This document shows, one piece after another, positions 13,660 to 24,904 of a stretch of 64,000 nt of DNA. The position numbers and the translations under genes were made by a program. This DNA comes from Hemicordylus capensis. Lineage: Eukaryota; Chordata; Lepidosauria; Squamata; Cordylidae. Below the pieces are notes generated by a model. The model had not been told where the DNA came from. It did not search any database and saw nothing but the letters and a program-made list of their open reading frames with translations. Position 1 is the first letter of the stretch; each line of letters starts with the position of its first letter. The stretch covers positions 84,044,294-84,108,293 of the forward strand of contig NC_069662.1 of NCBI RefSeq assembly GCF_027244095.1, read 5' to 3'.

Positions 13660-15320
13660 ATAGAGTGTGCTTGGGTTGCACCCACTGGGAGCGAAGGGCT
13701 CAAACTGTATTTGTATTTTAAATATATTGATATATTACACATAGTCACACCAGATACTGTTGGGGAGGTGGAATAGTTAAAATAGGTTAAGAAAAAAGAG
13801 AGTTTAAAAAACAATTAAAAATAATCAAAACTTCCATTAGCATTCTTTTTTTTAATCTGCATTTTGGAAAATGTTTTTTCCAGTATTTCACATGCTATTA
13901 CAAAGCATTTTTACAGAATTGTATAACAGTATAGTTTTTTCTCTGCCTGGTTGCAACCCTATGCACATTTCCTTCAGAGTTCCCACTGAGCTCAGCTGGC
14001 CTTCTCCTTAGAATTGGGCTGTATGGCTCTCCTTTTCCCCCATATAGGATTCATCCAATGCCTCTTCTTTGCTGCCAGAACCATTCCCTTGAAATTCTGC
14101 CCAGGTGAGCTGTTCGCCAGACCTCCGTTCATCTGCTTTCAAAGACAGATTGAAAATGTAGCAGGTTTTTATGTCTGAGGGGCTTCTCCCGTATAATTAC
14201 ATTGCTAGTGATGAGGCATTTTTAAGTGAAAGTAATTTGTCTGGCTAAATTGGGCATGGTGTATCAGGATTAGTATCCAAAATCAATATCACATTGGATT
14301 TGCTTATATAGTCAGGGAAGCATAGGTCGTTTTCACCATGTCTTCTTGCACAGCCACCATCATGTCATTGAGAATTTCCTGTGAGTCCTCTGTGTCTCAG
14401 ACTCCTCTGTCTTATAGAAACACTGCCTTCCTGAGGTTTTAGTATAGGGTTTTGCAAGAGTAAGTGTGATGCAGTGGATACAGTTGAAGTTGGATCTCCA
14501 AAAAACTTAGGCCAACCCACATTCTCATATAGTTATGCACAGAGAAAGCTAGCGCATCAGGGAAATGGTTTCTTGCCTATCCTTGACATCTAGTTTTCTA
14601 TGTGGAGGAGGCTTGCTTGCTTGCTTGCTTGCTTTCAGACCTGCTTCAGAAGAACAAATAGTTATTACCCATAAAACACAGAATTACTCCAAATGCCCCA
14701 CATTGCAAGAAAACCTCATTGTTTCCCTGCCTAGTGTTTAATTCTATTATTGTTCTAACAATGTCATTACTGCATTTTCTACACTTTTAATATAGACCAC
14801 ATTCTTTTCCATGTACCATAAGCATAATGAGCCATACCAGCTTCTGGGCCAAAATTAGATCAGAAATCATATTGTATAATGTTCAAGAAGAAATCTTTAA
14901 ATTTGGTGAGATATTTTGGCATGCAAGTGTCTTCATCTCTTTGGCAGGCAGAAAATCCATAAAATCTCCCACTCATCTAAATAAACCTAGCATATATAGA
15001 GGACAAACTTCTGTGGGAGTTTCTTGGCATTACATAACTTTAAGAACTCATCTCAGGATTCTGGTGGTGATGTGAATGATGACATCACAAAATCTCCCTT
15101 TGTTGTTGGGGATTTCAGACTGAGTTTAGCACATTAAGAAACAGTTGTAGTAGTAACTGTAGAAGCAGGACCATGGGAGAGGAAAGATGAGGGCCATTTT
15201 ACATCAGGCCACTTTATCATTAGCTTAACAACTAAATCCTTTCTCAAGTTAACTTTTTGAAATTCTTCCTTCCCTTCTAAGATCTAACTGTCTTTATCTT
15301 TTCACCCTCCTTACCTCACC
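13660..15320. other. Upstream region of the giant Hip-like gene; no gene recognised
   Basis: I see no coding exon, tRNA or clear TATA box here. A pyrimidine tract ending 'cccttctaag' at about 15,281 could be a splice acceptor for a 5' UTR exon of the downstream gene. The 82-codon frame at 14,827 has no recognisable features. Confidence 0.4.
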
Positions 15321-18300
15321 ATGGATCCAAGAATCATCTACAGTGACAAGCAAGATCAGGTCAAGCCTGCTTGGAAGAGGACAGATTCTGAAAATCAACT
15401 CTTCCTTCAGGAATCATTAGAAAGGTTACGCAGTTCCTTTTCACTTACTCGCAACAACATCTGTGTAGATGAGGGTGGAAATAAGCTTCTGGAAGACACT
15501 AACAAGAACACCACTTTGGCAAGTAGCAGTAAAGAAATGATGGAACAATATCTGAATGAGGTTCAAGAAGTGGGATGCAAATGCCTGCAAGTAACTGATG
15601 AGATGGCAAATCAAATCATTGAGAAGAATAGGGAAGCTTTTGAAGTCCTGGATAGAGGTGAATTTCAGAATGCAATCAACTTGTTCACAGAGGCCATTGA
15701 GCTGAATCCACATATTTCCAGTTCATACATTTACCGGGCCAATGTCTTTATGCAGTTACAGGAGCCAAATGCTGTCATTAAAGACTGTGACCGAGCCATT
15801 GAACTTGATCCCAAATCATCAGCAGCATTCAAACTGAGAGGGAAAGCTCTCCAGAATTTGGACCGTTTCAGAGAAGCAGCCCATGACCTTGGTTTAGCTT
15901 GCAATTTGGATTATGATGAAGAAGCCAATGCGGTGCTAAGGAAATTTAAGTTAGGGTTGCAAAAGATTTCTGAGAGACAGGCAGAGTGTGCCCTAAGATA
16001 CAAGGAGACTGAGATACTGGGGAAGTTGAAGAATGCACAGGCAGCTTTAGAGGATCAGGAAAGAAGGAAGAGAGAAGACTCTAGTGCACAACTGGTGAAT
16101 GAAATAGCAAATGAGAAAGAGGAGGCAATCATGCTAGACCATGGTGATTCTTCCCAAGAGACAACAGATGAAAATGTGGAAATGAAAGCTGAGAGGTGGA
16201 AGCAGGCCAGTGAAAAAAAGCAGGAAGCTTTGGATGCAGTGAAGAAAGGTGAACTGCAAAGAGCTATTGACCTGTTCACTGAAGCTATCAGATTAAACCC
16301 CCAACTTTCCAACTTGTACATTTACCGAGCAAGTACATTTCTGAAGTTGCACATGCCACATGCTGCCATAAAAGACTGCAACCAAGCCATAAAAATAAAC
16401 CCTAATGCTGCAGCACCATATAAATGGCGGGGGGGAGCATTTCATCTGCTGGGTTACTGGCAGGAGGCTGCTAAAGATCTTGCTTTGGCCTGTCAGTTGG
16501 ACTATGATGAAGATACCTATGCCATTCTGAAGGAGGCACAAGCAGAGGCCCAGAAAATCATTAGCCAACAAGAAAGTGAGGGAAAACATGAGGGAGGAGA
16601 ACGTAAAAAGAAGATGGACAGAATGAAGAAAGCCCCTGTAGACCAGGAAAGAGCTCATACTAAGCTTTCCAAATCAGAAACTCAAAAGACTTCTACAAAA
16701 GAACAGGAGAGAGATGCATTTAGAATCTCTGAAGACAAGGAAGTTCAGTATAGTTGTGCCCAAGAACATGAAACATTTCCACTTTATTTTACAGAGGAAC
16801 AAGGCAAAGCTTATCCAATGTTTGCTGAAGAAATGGAAAGAGGTTGGCCAATAGATGATGAAAAACATGAAACATCTAAAATACATGACCTGGAGAGTGA
16901 AGAGGATGAATTAGATATTGATACTGAAGAAGTGATTGAGCCTGAGGAAGATGTTCCTCAAGAGATGGGTGACGAGAGCTTGAAGGTAACAGATAAAATG
17001 CGAAAACAGGCCAATGAAAAGAAGAGAGAAGCTTTTGAAGCAGTCAATAAAGGTGAACTTTTAAGAGCTTTAGACCTATTCACTGAAGCCATTAAGCTCA
17101 ATCCACACCTTACTATATTGTACGCAAACCGAGCCAGTGTCTATCTGAAGCTTCAGAAGCCAAACGCTGCAATTAGGGACTGTGATAAAGCTATACAAAT
17201 TAACCCTGACTCCGCACAGCCCTACAAATGGAGAGGGAAAGCATTGCAACTACTTGGTCACTGGCAGAAGGCTGCTAAAGACCTTGCCTTGGCCTGCCAA
17301 TTGGATTATGATGAAGACTCTTATGCCATGTTGAAAAAAGTACAATCAAAGGCCAAAAAATTTGCCAAATTTTGGAGAAAGCGTGAGCAGATACTTCAGG
17401 AAAAGAAGTATAAAGAGCAATTAGATAGGATTCAGAAAGTTCATGAGAAGCATGAAAGAGCTCAAACTATCCCAACAGAGCTAGAAACTGATGACAAGAG
17501 AGTTATGAAAGACCAGAAAGGAGCTAGGGAGGAAAGCATGAAGAAGCAACAAAGAGTCAAACAGATGGTGCTAAAGAAACAGGAGCGAATGCCCCAAGAT
17601 AAGGTGGGGAGAGGTCTGCAAAAAGAGATAAAGAAACAGTTGAGATCTTATGAGAAGGAAACGGAAGAACACAAAAACTTTCAACAGAAACTACTAGAGG
17701 AACAAGAGATTCATCAGCAGAAGGAACCTAAAAACCAGGGAATAGCTCAGCTGACAGAGCTGGAGGAACAGTTGAAAGCTCTTCAGGAAGAACTGGAGGA
17801 AAAGATGAGGACTCAAGAAGAAGATTTAGATGAAGAATCAAGTGCTTTGCAAAGAGTATTAGAAGAACAGGAGAGATCACACCAGAAGCTACTTGAGGAG
17901 CAAGGAAGAGCCTACAAAAAGATCCTAGAAGAACAAGAAAGAGCCCAGAAGATGGCTCTAGAAGAACTGGCAATTGCTCAGCAAGAGGCTCTGGAATCTT
18001 TGGAAAGGGCTCGCAAGAAGGCCCTTGGAGAACAAGACTGGGCACAGAAGCAAGCCCTAATGGAACAGGAAAGAGCACAGAAAGCTTTGGAAGCACTGGA
18101 AAGAGTTCGAAAGATAGCCCTTGAGGAACAAGAGAGAGCTCAGCAGCAGGCCCTAGAAGAAAAGGAAAAAGCTCTGGAAGCTCTAGAAAGAGCTCAGAGG
18201 ATAGCCCTTGGGGAACAGGAGAGAGCACAGCAGCAGGCCTTAGAAGAGCAGATAAAAGTTCAGAATGCTCTGGAAGCTCTGGAAAGAATTCAGAAACAAG

Positions 18301-21300
18301 CCCTTGGGGAACAGAAAAGAGCTGAAAAAGCTTTGGATGATCTAGCAGAAGCTCAAAAGAAAGCCCTTGGGGAACAGGAGAGAGTTCGGCAGCAGGCACT
18401 AGAAGAACAGGAAAAAGCTCAGAAAGATCTGGAAACTCTGGAAAGAGCTCAGAAGGTAGCCCTCGGGGAACAGGAGAGAATTCGGAAGCAGGCCCTAGAA
18501 GAACAGGAAAAAACTCAGAAAGCTCTGGAAGTTCTGGAAAGAGCTCAGAATATAGCCCTTGCGGAACATGAGAGAGCTTGGCAGCAGGCCATGGAAGAAC
18601 AGGAAAAAGCTCAGAAAGCTTTGGAAGCTCTGGAAAGAGCTCAGAAGGCAGCCCTTGGGGAACAGGAGAGAGTCCGGCAGCAGGCCCTAGAAGAACAGGG
18701 AAAAGCTCAGAAAGCTCTGGAAGCTCTAGAAAGAGCTCAGAAGGCAGCCCTTGGGGAACAGGAGAGAGCTTGGCAGCATTCCATAGAAGAACAGGAAAAA
18801 GCTCAGAAAGCTCTGGAAACTCTGGAAATAGCTCAGAAGGTAGCCCTTGGAGAACAGGAGAGAGCTCGGCAGCAGGCACTAGAAGAACAGGAAAAAGCTC
18901 AGGAAGCTCTGGAAGCTCTAGAAAGAGCTCAGAATATAGCCCTTGGGGAACAGCAGAGAGCTTGGCAGCAGGCCCTGGAAGAACAGGAAAGAGCTCAGAA
19001 GGTAGCCCTTGGGGAACAGGAGAGAGCTCGGCAGCAGGCCTTGGAAGAACAAATAAGAGCTCAGGAAGCTCTGAAAGCTCTGGAAAGAGCTCAGAAGAAA
19101 GCCCTTGAGGAACAGGAGACTTCTCAGCAGCAGGCCCTAGAAGAATTGGAAAGAGCACAGAAGAAAGCCCTTGAGGAACAGGAGAGAGCTCGGCAGCAAG
19201 CTGTAGAGGAACAAGTAAAAACTCAAAATGTTTTGGAAGAACTATTAATAACTCAGAAGAAATCCCTGGAGGAACAGGAAAGAGCTCAGAAAGCTTTGGA
19301 AGAGCTGGCAACAGCTCAAAAGAAATTCCTTGAGGAACAGGAAAGAGCTCAGCAGCAGGCCCTAGAAGAACAGGGGAAAGCTCAGAAAGCACTAGAAGCA
19401 CTGGAAAGAGCTCAGATGGTAGCCCTTGAGGAACAGCAGAGAGCTTGGCAGCAGGCCCTGGAAGAACAGGAAAGAGCTCAGAAGGTAGCCCTTGGAGAAC
19501 AGGAGAGAGCTCGGCAGCAGGCCTTGGAAGAACAAATAAGAGCTCAGGAAGCTCTGAAAGCTCTGGAAAGAGCACAGAAGAAAGCCCTTGAGGAACAGCA
19601 GAGAGCTCAGCAGCAAGCTGTAGAAGAACAGGGGAAAACTAAGAAAGCACTAGAAACACTGGAAAGAGCTCAGATGGTAGCCCTTGAGGAACAAGAGAGA
19701 GCTCGACAGCAAGCCCTAGAAGAACAGAGGAAAGCTCATAAAGCACTAGAAGCACTGGAAAGAGCTCAGATGGCAGCCCTTGAGGAACAGGAGAAAGCTC
19801 GGCAGCACGCCCTAGAAGAACAGGAAAAGGCTCAGAAAGCACTAAAAGCACTGGAAATAGCTCAGAAGGTAGCCCTTGAGGAACAGGAAAGAGCTCAGAT
19901 TGCAGCCCTTGAGGAACATGAGAGAGCTCGGCAGCAAGCCCTAGAAGAACAGGGGAAAGCTCAGAAAGCACTAGAAGCACTGGAAAGAGCTCAGATGGTA
20001 GCTCTTGAGGAACAGGAGAGAGCTCGGCAGCAGGCCCTAGAAGAACAGGGAAAGGCTCAGAAAGCTCTAGAAGCACTGGAAAGCGCTCAGAAGGTAGCCC
20101 TTGAGGAACAGGAAAGAGCTCAGAAGGTAGCCCTTGAGGAACAGGAAAGAGCTCAGATTGCAGCCCTTGAGGAACATGAGAGAGCTCGGCAGCAAGCCCT
20201 AGAAGAACAGGGGAAAGCTCAGAAAGCACTAGAAGCACTGGAAAGAGCTCAGATGGTAGCCCTTGAGGAACAGGAGAAAGCTCGGCAGCAGGCCCTAGAA
20301 GAACAGGGAAAGGCTCAGAAAGCTCTAGAAGCACTGGAAAGAACTCAGATGGTGGCCCTTGAGGAACAGGAGAGAGCTCAGCAGCAGGCCTTAGAAAAAC
20401 AGGTGGAAGCTCTGGAAGCTCTGGAAAGGGCTCAGAAAAAAGCCCTTGAGGAACAAGAAAGAGCCGAGAAAGCATTTGAAGAACTGAGAGCAGCTGAAAA
20501 GAAAGCCCTTGAGGAACAGGAGAGAGTTTGGCAGCAGGCTCTAGTAGAACAGGAGAGAGCTCAGAAAGCTCTGGAAACTCTGGAAAGAGCTCAAAAGATA
20601 GCCCTTGAGGAACAGGAGAGTGCTCGGCAGCAGGCTCTAGTAGAACAGGAGAGAGCTCAGAAAGCCCTGGAAGCTCTGGAAATAGCTCACCAGCAGGCAT
20701 TGGAGGAACAGCAGAAGGTTCAGATAGCAGCCATGGAAGAACAGGAGAAAGTGTGGAAACAATCTCTGCATGAAAAGAAGATGGCTGAGGCAGCTCTGGA
20801 AGAACTCTCAAGGGCCCAGGAAAAAATCCCAGAAGAAAATAAAAGAGCTGAGAAGAAAGCACTGAAAGAAAGAGAGAGAGCTGAGAAGGCTCTACGAGAA
20901 TTAGAGACTGCTCAGAAGAAGGCCCTGGAGGACTTGCAGACTGCTCAAAATAAGGCTGCTGAGGAAAACGAAAGAGCTCAAAACAAGGCCTTGGAGGAAC
21001 AGAGGAATGCACAGGTGGCCCTGGAAAGACTGGAGAGAGCACATGCTTGGGCCATAGAGGAGCATCAGAAGGCTCAGAAGGCAGCCTTTGAAGAACAGCA
21101 GAGAGCTAAAATGATGCTTAATGAACTGGAAGAAGCACAGAGGAAGGCCTTGGAGGAGCAAGAAACTGCAAGACTGAAGGCAGTAGAGGAACAAGTGAGA
21201 GCTCATCTTGCTGTAGAAGAATTGGCCAAGGCTCAAAGGGCTGCTATGGAGGAACAAGACAGGAATCAGAAGGCAACCTTAGCAGAACAGGAGAGAGTTA

Positions 21301-23399
21301 AGATGATGCTTCAGGAACTGGAAGAAACACAGAAGAAGGCTGTGGAAGAACAGGAAAAAGCACGGGTGGAGGCTCTTGAGCAACAAGAGAAAGCTCATCT
21401 GGCTATGGAAGAATTGGTAAAGGCTCAAAAAGCAGCCTTGGAGGAACAAGAAATAACTCAGAAGGCAGCCGTAGCAGAGCAGAAAGCTAAGAACATGCTC
21501 AAGGAACTGGAGGAAATGCAGAGAAAGGCTTTGGAAGATCAGGGGAAAGTGCGGATGGAGGCACTTGAGCAGCAAGAAAGAGCTCATCTTGCTATGGAAG
21601 AATTGGCAAAGGCTCAAGAGGAACACGAAAAAACTCAGAAGGCCGCCCTAGCAGAACAAGAGAGAGCTAAGAAGATGCTCCAAGAAATGGAGGAAGCACA
21701 GAGAAAAGCTTTGGAAGAACAGAGAAAAGCACGGATGGAGGCCCTTGAACAGCAAGAGAATGCTCATCATGCTATGGAAGAACTGGCAAAGGCTCACAAG
21801 GTAGCTCTGGAGGAACAGGAGAAGGCTCAGAAGGCATCCCTAGCAGAACAGCAGAAAGCTAAGAAGATGCTCCAGGAAATGGAGGAAAAACAAAGAAAGG
21901 CTTTGGAGGAACAAGAAAGTGTGCGGGTGAAGGCTGTAGAGGAACAAGTGAAAGCCCATCTTACTATAGAAGAATTGGCAAAGGCTCAAAGGGCAGCTTT
22001 GGAGGAACAAGAAAGAATGCAGAAGGCAGCCCTAGCAGAACAGGGAAAAGCAAAGAAGATGCTTCAGGAACTGGAAGAAACACAAAGGCAGGCCTTGGAG
22101 GAACAAGAAAATGTACATCTGAAGGCTCTAGAGGAACAAGAGAGAGCTCGTCTTGCTATGGAAGAACTAGCAAAGGCTCAAAGGGCAGCTTTGGAGGAAC
22201 AAAAGAAAGCACAGAAGGCAGCCCTAGCAGAGCAGGCGGCTAAGAAGATGCTCCAGGAGCTGGAAGAAAAGCAGAGAAAGTCCTTGGAGGAGCAAGAAAC
22301 CGCACGGCTGAAGGCTGTGGAGGAACAAGTGAAAGCCCATCTTGCTATAGAAGAATTGGCAAAAGCTCAAAGGGCAGCTTTGGAAGAACAAGAGAGGACT
22401 CAGAAGGCCGCTCTAGCAGAACAGGAAAAAGCTAAGAAGATGCTTCAGGAACTGGAAGAAACACAGAGAAAGGCTGTGGAAGAACAGGAAAAAGCACGGT
22501 TGGAAGCCCTTGAGCAACAAAAGAGAGCTCATCTTGCTATGGAGGAATTAGCAAAGGCTCACAGGATAGGTCTGCAGGAACAAGGGAGAACTCAGAAGGC
22601 ATCCCTAGCAGAACAGCCAAAAGCAAATAAGTTCTTCCAGGAAGAAAGACAGAGAAAGGCTTTGGAAGAACAAGAAACTGCAAGGCTGAAGGCTATAGAG
22701 GAACAAGTGAGAGCTCATATTGCTATAGAAGAATTGTCAAAGGCTCAAAGGGCAGCTTTGGAGGAACAGGAGAGGACTCAGAAGGCAGCCCTAGCAGAAC
22801 AGGAAAAAGCTAAGAAGATGCTTCAGGAACTGGAAGAAACACAGAGAAAGGCTGTGGAAGAACAGGAAAAAGCACGGATGGAAGCCCTTGAGGAACAAAA
22901 GAGAGCTCATCTTGCTATGGAGGAATTGGCAAAGGCTCACAGGATAGCTCTGGAGGAACAGGAGAAGGCTCAGAAGGCAGCCCGAGAAGAACAGGAAGGG
23001 GCTCAAAAAGCCATGGAAGATCTGGAGAGAAAACAAAAGCACTTTGAGGAAATTGAAATAATACACAATTCAAATTCTGTACCCTTTCAATGTACAGAAT
23101 TACAGAAATCAGTGTCCGACGTACAGAATGTAGTGCAAATTCAGAAGCCTGGTGTACAAAAGGATGATGAGGAATGCAAGGCAGTGAAAAAAATGGGTGC
23201 TAAAGAACCAGAGGGAGTTAAAACAAAAGCTCGAAAGCAGAGCAGAGCTCAGAAAAAGCTCATCTATGTCCAGCTAGCAAAGGCTCGCTTGGAGATAGAA
23301 CAGCAAGAACCCACACAATCTCAGAAGGGCACAGGGCAGAGCAAGAGCTCACCAAGCCCGGATTCACAATGTGTTTTGGACTTTTTTCAAACTGAGTGA
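15321..23399 (+). CDS. Giant intronless Hip/ST13-derived protein with three TPR modules and a long coiled coil
   Basis: One uninterrupted frame of 2,692 residues, starting in a near-ideal context (CACCATGG). Three modules follow the Hip TPR domain: about residues 90-222, 285-420 and 545-700. The third is closest to Hip, with [58 protein letters not shown] and [12 protein letters not shown] in the Hip order, ending in a charged helix with EHERAQ. The N-terminus shares only MDPR with Hip. Residues about 720-2,575 form a coiled coil of 32-residue units ([27 protein letters not shown]), then 64-residue units ([23 protein letters not shown]). A 115-residue tail follows. Hip's GGMP repeats and DP domain are absent. 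Hip binds the ATPase domain of Hsc70, so chaperone binding is a reasonable inference for the TPRs; a scaffold role for the coil is speculation. The lack of introns suggests a retrocopy origin. Alternatives are a large exon of a longer gene or a recent pseudogene, but no break occurs in 8 kb. Confidence 0.9.
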   Translation: MDPRIIYSDKQDQVKPAWKRTDSENQLFLQESLERLRSSFSLTRNNICVDEGGNKLLEDTNKNTTLASSSKEMMEQYLNEVQEVGCKCLQVTDEMANQIIEKNREAFEVLDRGEFQNAINLFTEAIELNPHISSSYIYRANVFMQLQEPNAVIKDCDRAIELDPKSSAAFKLRGKALQNLDRFREAAHDLGLACNLDYDEEANAVLRKFKLGLQKISERQAECALRYKETEILGKLKNAQAALEDQERRKREDSSAQLVNEIANEKEEAIMLDHGDSSQETTDENVEMKAERWKQASEKKQEALDAVKKGELQRAIDLFTEAIRLNPQLSNLYIYRASTFLKLHMPHAAIKDCNQAIKINPNAAAPYKWRGGAFHLLGYWQEAAKDLALACQLDYDEDTYAILKEAQAEAQKIISQQESEGKHEGGERKKKMDRMKKAPVDQERAHTKLSKSETQKTSTKEQERDAFRISEDKEVQYSCAQEHETFPLYFTEEQGKAYPMFAEEMERGWPIDDEKHETSKIHDLESEEDELDIDTEEVIEPEEDVPQEMGDESLKVTDKMRKQANEKKREAFEAVNKGELLRALDLFTEAIKLNPHLTILYANRASVYLKLQKPNAAIRDCDKAIQINPDSAQPYKWRGKALQLLGHWQKAAKDLALACQLDYDEDSYAMLKKVQSKAKKFAKFWRKREQILQEKKYKEQLDRIQKVHEKHERAQTIPTELETDDKRVMKDQKGAREESMKKQQRVKQMVLKKQERMPQDKVGRGLQKEIKKQLRSYEKETEEHKNFQQKLLEEQEIHQQKEPKNQGIAQLTELEEQLKALQEELEEKMRTQEEDLDEESSALQRVLEEQERSHQKLLEEQGRAYKKILEEQERAQKMALEELAIAQQEALESLERARKKALGEQDWAQKQALMEQERAQKALEALERVRKIALEEQERAQQQALEEKEKALEALERAQRIALGEQERAQQQALEEQIKVQNALEALERIQKQALGEQKRAEKALDDLAEAQKKALGEQERVRQQALEEQEKAQKDLETLERAQKVALGEQERIRKQALEEQEKTQKALEVLERAQNIALAEHERAWQQAMEEQEKAQKALEALERAQKAALGEQERVRQQALEEQGKAQKALEALERAQKAALGEQERAWQHSIEEQEKAQKALETLEIAQKVALGEQERARQQALEEQEKAQEALEALERAQNIALGEQQRAWQQALEEQERAQKVALGEQERARQQALEEQIRAQEALKALERAQKKALEEQETSQQQALEELERAQKKALEEQERARQQAVEEQVKTQNVLEELLITQKKSLEEQERAQKALEELATAQKKFLEEQERAQQQALEEQGKAQKALEALERAQMVALEEQQRAWQQALEEQERAQKVALGEQERARQQALEEQIRAQEALKALERAQKKALEEQQRAQQQAVEEQGKTKKALETLERAQMVALEEQERARQQALEEQRKAHKALEALERAQMAALEEQEKARQHALEEQEKAQKALKALEIAQKVALEEQERAQIAALEEHERARQQALEEQGKAQKALEALERAQMVALEEQERARQQALEEQGKAQKALEALESAQKVALEEQERAQKVALEEQERAQIAALEEHERARQQALEEQGKAQKALEALERAQMVALEEQEKARQQALEEQGKAQKALEALERTQMVALEEQERAQQQALEKQVEALEALERAQKKALEEQERAEKAFEELRAAEKKALEEQERVWQQALVEQERAQKALETLERAQKIALEEQESARQQALVEQERAQKALEALEIAHQQALEEQQKVQIAAMEEQEKVWKQSLHEKKMAEAALEELSRAQEKIPEENKRAEKKALKERERAEKALRELETAQKKALEDLQTAQNKAAEENERAQNKALEEQRNAQVALERLERAHAWAIEEHQKAQKAAFEEQQRAKMMLNELEEAQRKALEEQETARLKAVEEQVRAHLAVEELAKAQRAAMEEQDRNQKATLAEQERVKMMLQELEETQKKAVEEQEKARVEALEQQEKAHLAMEELVKAQKAALEEQEITQKAAVAEQKAKNMLKELEEMQRKALEDQGKVRMEALEQQERAHLAMEELAKAQEEHEKTQKAALAEQERAKKMLQEMEEAQRKALEEQRKARMEALEQQENAHHAMEELAKAHKVALEEQEKAQKASLAEQQKAKKMLQEMEEKQRKALEEQESVRVKAVEEQVKAHLTIEELAKAQRAALEEQERMQKAALAEQGKAKKMLQELEETQRQALEEQENVHLKALEEQERARLAMEELAKAQRAALEEQKKAQKAALAEQAAKKMLQELEEKQRKSLEEQETARLKAVEEQVKAHLAIEELAKAQRAALEEQERTQKAALAEQEKAKKMLQELEETQRKAVEEQEKARLEALEQQKRAHLAMEELAKAHRIGLQEQGRTQKASLAEQPKANKFFQEERQRKALEEQETARLKAIEEQVRAHIAIEELSKAQRAALEEQERTQKAALAEQEKAKKMLQELEETQRKAVEEQEKARMEALEEQKRAHLAMEELAKAHRIALEEQEKAQKAAREEQEGAQKAMEDLERKQKHFEEIEIIHNSNSVPFQCTELQKSVSDVQNVVQIQKPGVQKDDEECKAVKKMGAKEPEGVKTKARKQSRAQKKLIYVQLAKARLEIEQQEPTQSQKGTGQSKSSPSPDSQCVLDFFQTE
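17920..20790 (+). repeat. Intragenic tandem repeats, zone 1: 96-bp (32-residue) units
   Basis: Roughly thirty copies of a 96-bp unit lie head to tail inside the coding frame, each made of three sub-blocks of 11, 10 and 11 residues that end in QEKAQ, ERAQ or QERAR. Some copies lack or double a sub-block. Stretches such as 18,952-19,093 and 19,435-19,576 are almost identical, so unequal exchange has acted recently. All length changes preserve the frame. Confidence 0.9.
21080..23010 (+). repeat. Intragenic tandem repeats, zone 2: 192-bp (64-residue) units
   Basis: About ten copies of a longer unit marked by [35 protein letters not shown] and QKAALAEQE. The 'aagaagatgct' anchor recurs near 22,046, 22,238, 22,434 and 22,812, spaced 192 bp or a multiple, with small losses. 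The unit looks like a doubled and diverged version of the zone-1 unit. Confidence 0.85.
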
Positions 23400-24021
23400 A
23401 TTCCAGAATGCTGATCCCGTATGAAGGTCAGGAAAAAAGTGAACTGAATTTGAAGGCCATCTGCAGGTATTGTGTTCATGAAAGTAAAATTGGGAAGGAA
23501 GGAATAAGAAGAGAAATGTTTCTATTTTTAAAATGTTTCCCCATATAAACAATATTTTTGTTCAGGATAAAAATAGCCCTGCCCCACAGAGCATTGGATC
23601 CTGGCACAGATATCCATGAACATATGGCAATTTTTATTGTCACGTCATCTTAAATGCCCAAGGCTCACTCAGTGGGCAGGAAAAATGTGGTAAAACCACC
23701 ATTGGTTGGCTGCTGCTCCATCTGTACAAATTCTGTCAGTAAGCGCCTGACCTTTCTGTTTTCCCCGCCCGCCCACTAATATTTAGCAAATTTAGGAGTG
23801 ACCAGATTTGTTAAATAGAAAATGTTACTTTTATCCACCATTTAAATCATATTTTTAAAGAGACTGATCCTTTGAAAATTCTAGTTTGTTTGTTACTCAT
23901 ATGTTTTATTTTCCTACCAGTTTTACTGCATAAACACAGGAAGATTAGATCCAGAAAGGAAATATATTATTTTGGATGTGAATGAAAAGGGTATTGAAGG
24001 CCAAATCCAAAAAATGGGTAA

Positions 24022-24027
24022 AATAAA
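24022..24027 (+). terminator. Candidate poly(A) signal of the Hip-like gene
   Basis: An AATAAA hexamer lies about 620 bp after the stop codon in AT-rich sequence with T-rich bases downstream. It is the first clear hexamer after the gene. The actual cleavage site cannot be seen. Confidence 0.45.
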
Positions 24028-24904
24028 ATGATTGGCTTTTTTACTTCCAGTACTTTCAAATTTCATTCACGGTTGGGACATCAAGCAAAATTTCCAATAC
24101 TTCTGTGAAAATAAAATTGTGTCCCATTTTTCTTAAGGGGCCTATGGAAAATAGCCAATCTCTCTCCTTTTCTCCTCTCCTCTTTCTCAGTCCCAGCGTG
24201 AGATTAGAAATGTATGAAGATTTGATTAATCTCCAGATCTGCATATTGGTTTTATGGTGAAAAGATATGTGTTTTAGTGTATTCTTTACAAAACCAGGCC
24301 AGAGGAAGCCAATCTTATCTACCAAAGCTCCCACGTAACTGAGTGGGATTTACTTCCAGGTGAACTTTATTTATGATGAGTTACTATTTTAAGATGCTCA
24401 GAAATCAGCTGCTGAAGCTTTTCATTTCAGGGAGCTAAGCATAACCACTGTGATTACTGCAGATTACACTGCCATAGGGACAACAACAGAGGCTAATTCA
24501 GAAGTTGGCAACCCGGCTTGTTAATGCTACAGGAAATGGCAAGGGCCAACTCCCAAGATGAGTGCTGAATGGGAGAGGAAAAACAATTGTGGTTTAGAAT
24601 CTGACACTAGAGAAATAGCTAAAGATACTTCATAAATTAAGAGAGAATTCAAAGATTTCTGGAAATATGCCAATATGTGCTTTCCCATACCAAGATATCC
24701 TCAATTCAGCCAGTAATCTACATCCTGCAATCACATTTATTTGGAAATATTAACATCTGAATATCTTTTCCATATTGCAGACTGATCTCTTATTTGAGGT
24801 GCCAGAATGAAATAATGCACATTAATTTTGTGCGGTGGTGAGCTTGGATTTGGTAGCTTTTCAGGTTGAATTGGAAGGCAAAGGAAAGTACAATCTCCTG
24901 CTCC

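Noticed and set aside
18578-19108. Plus-strand Gly/Ser-rich open frame of 176 codons
   Set aside because: A frame-shifted reading of the same 96-bp repeats, inside the main coding sequence.
17728-19575. Minus-strand open frame of 615 codons rich in Leu, Pro, Ser and Glu
   Set aside because: It lies wholly antisense to the coiled-coil repeats. Their codon use produces few antisense stops, and the frame only mirrors the repeat period. It has no domain and no promoter of its own.
19639-21042. Minus-strand open frame of 467 codons
   Set aside because: Same reason: an antisense shadow of the repeats with the same [10 protein letters not shown]-type periodic content.
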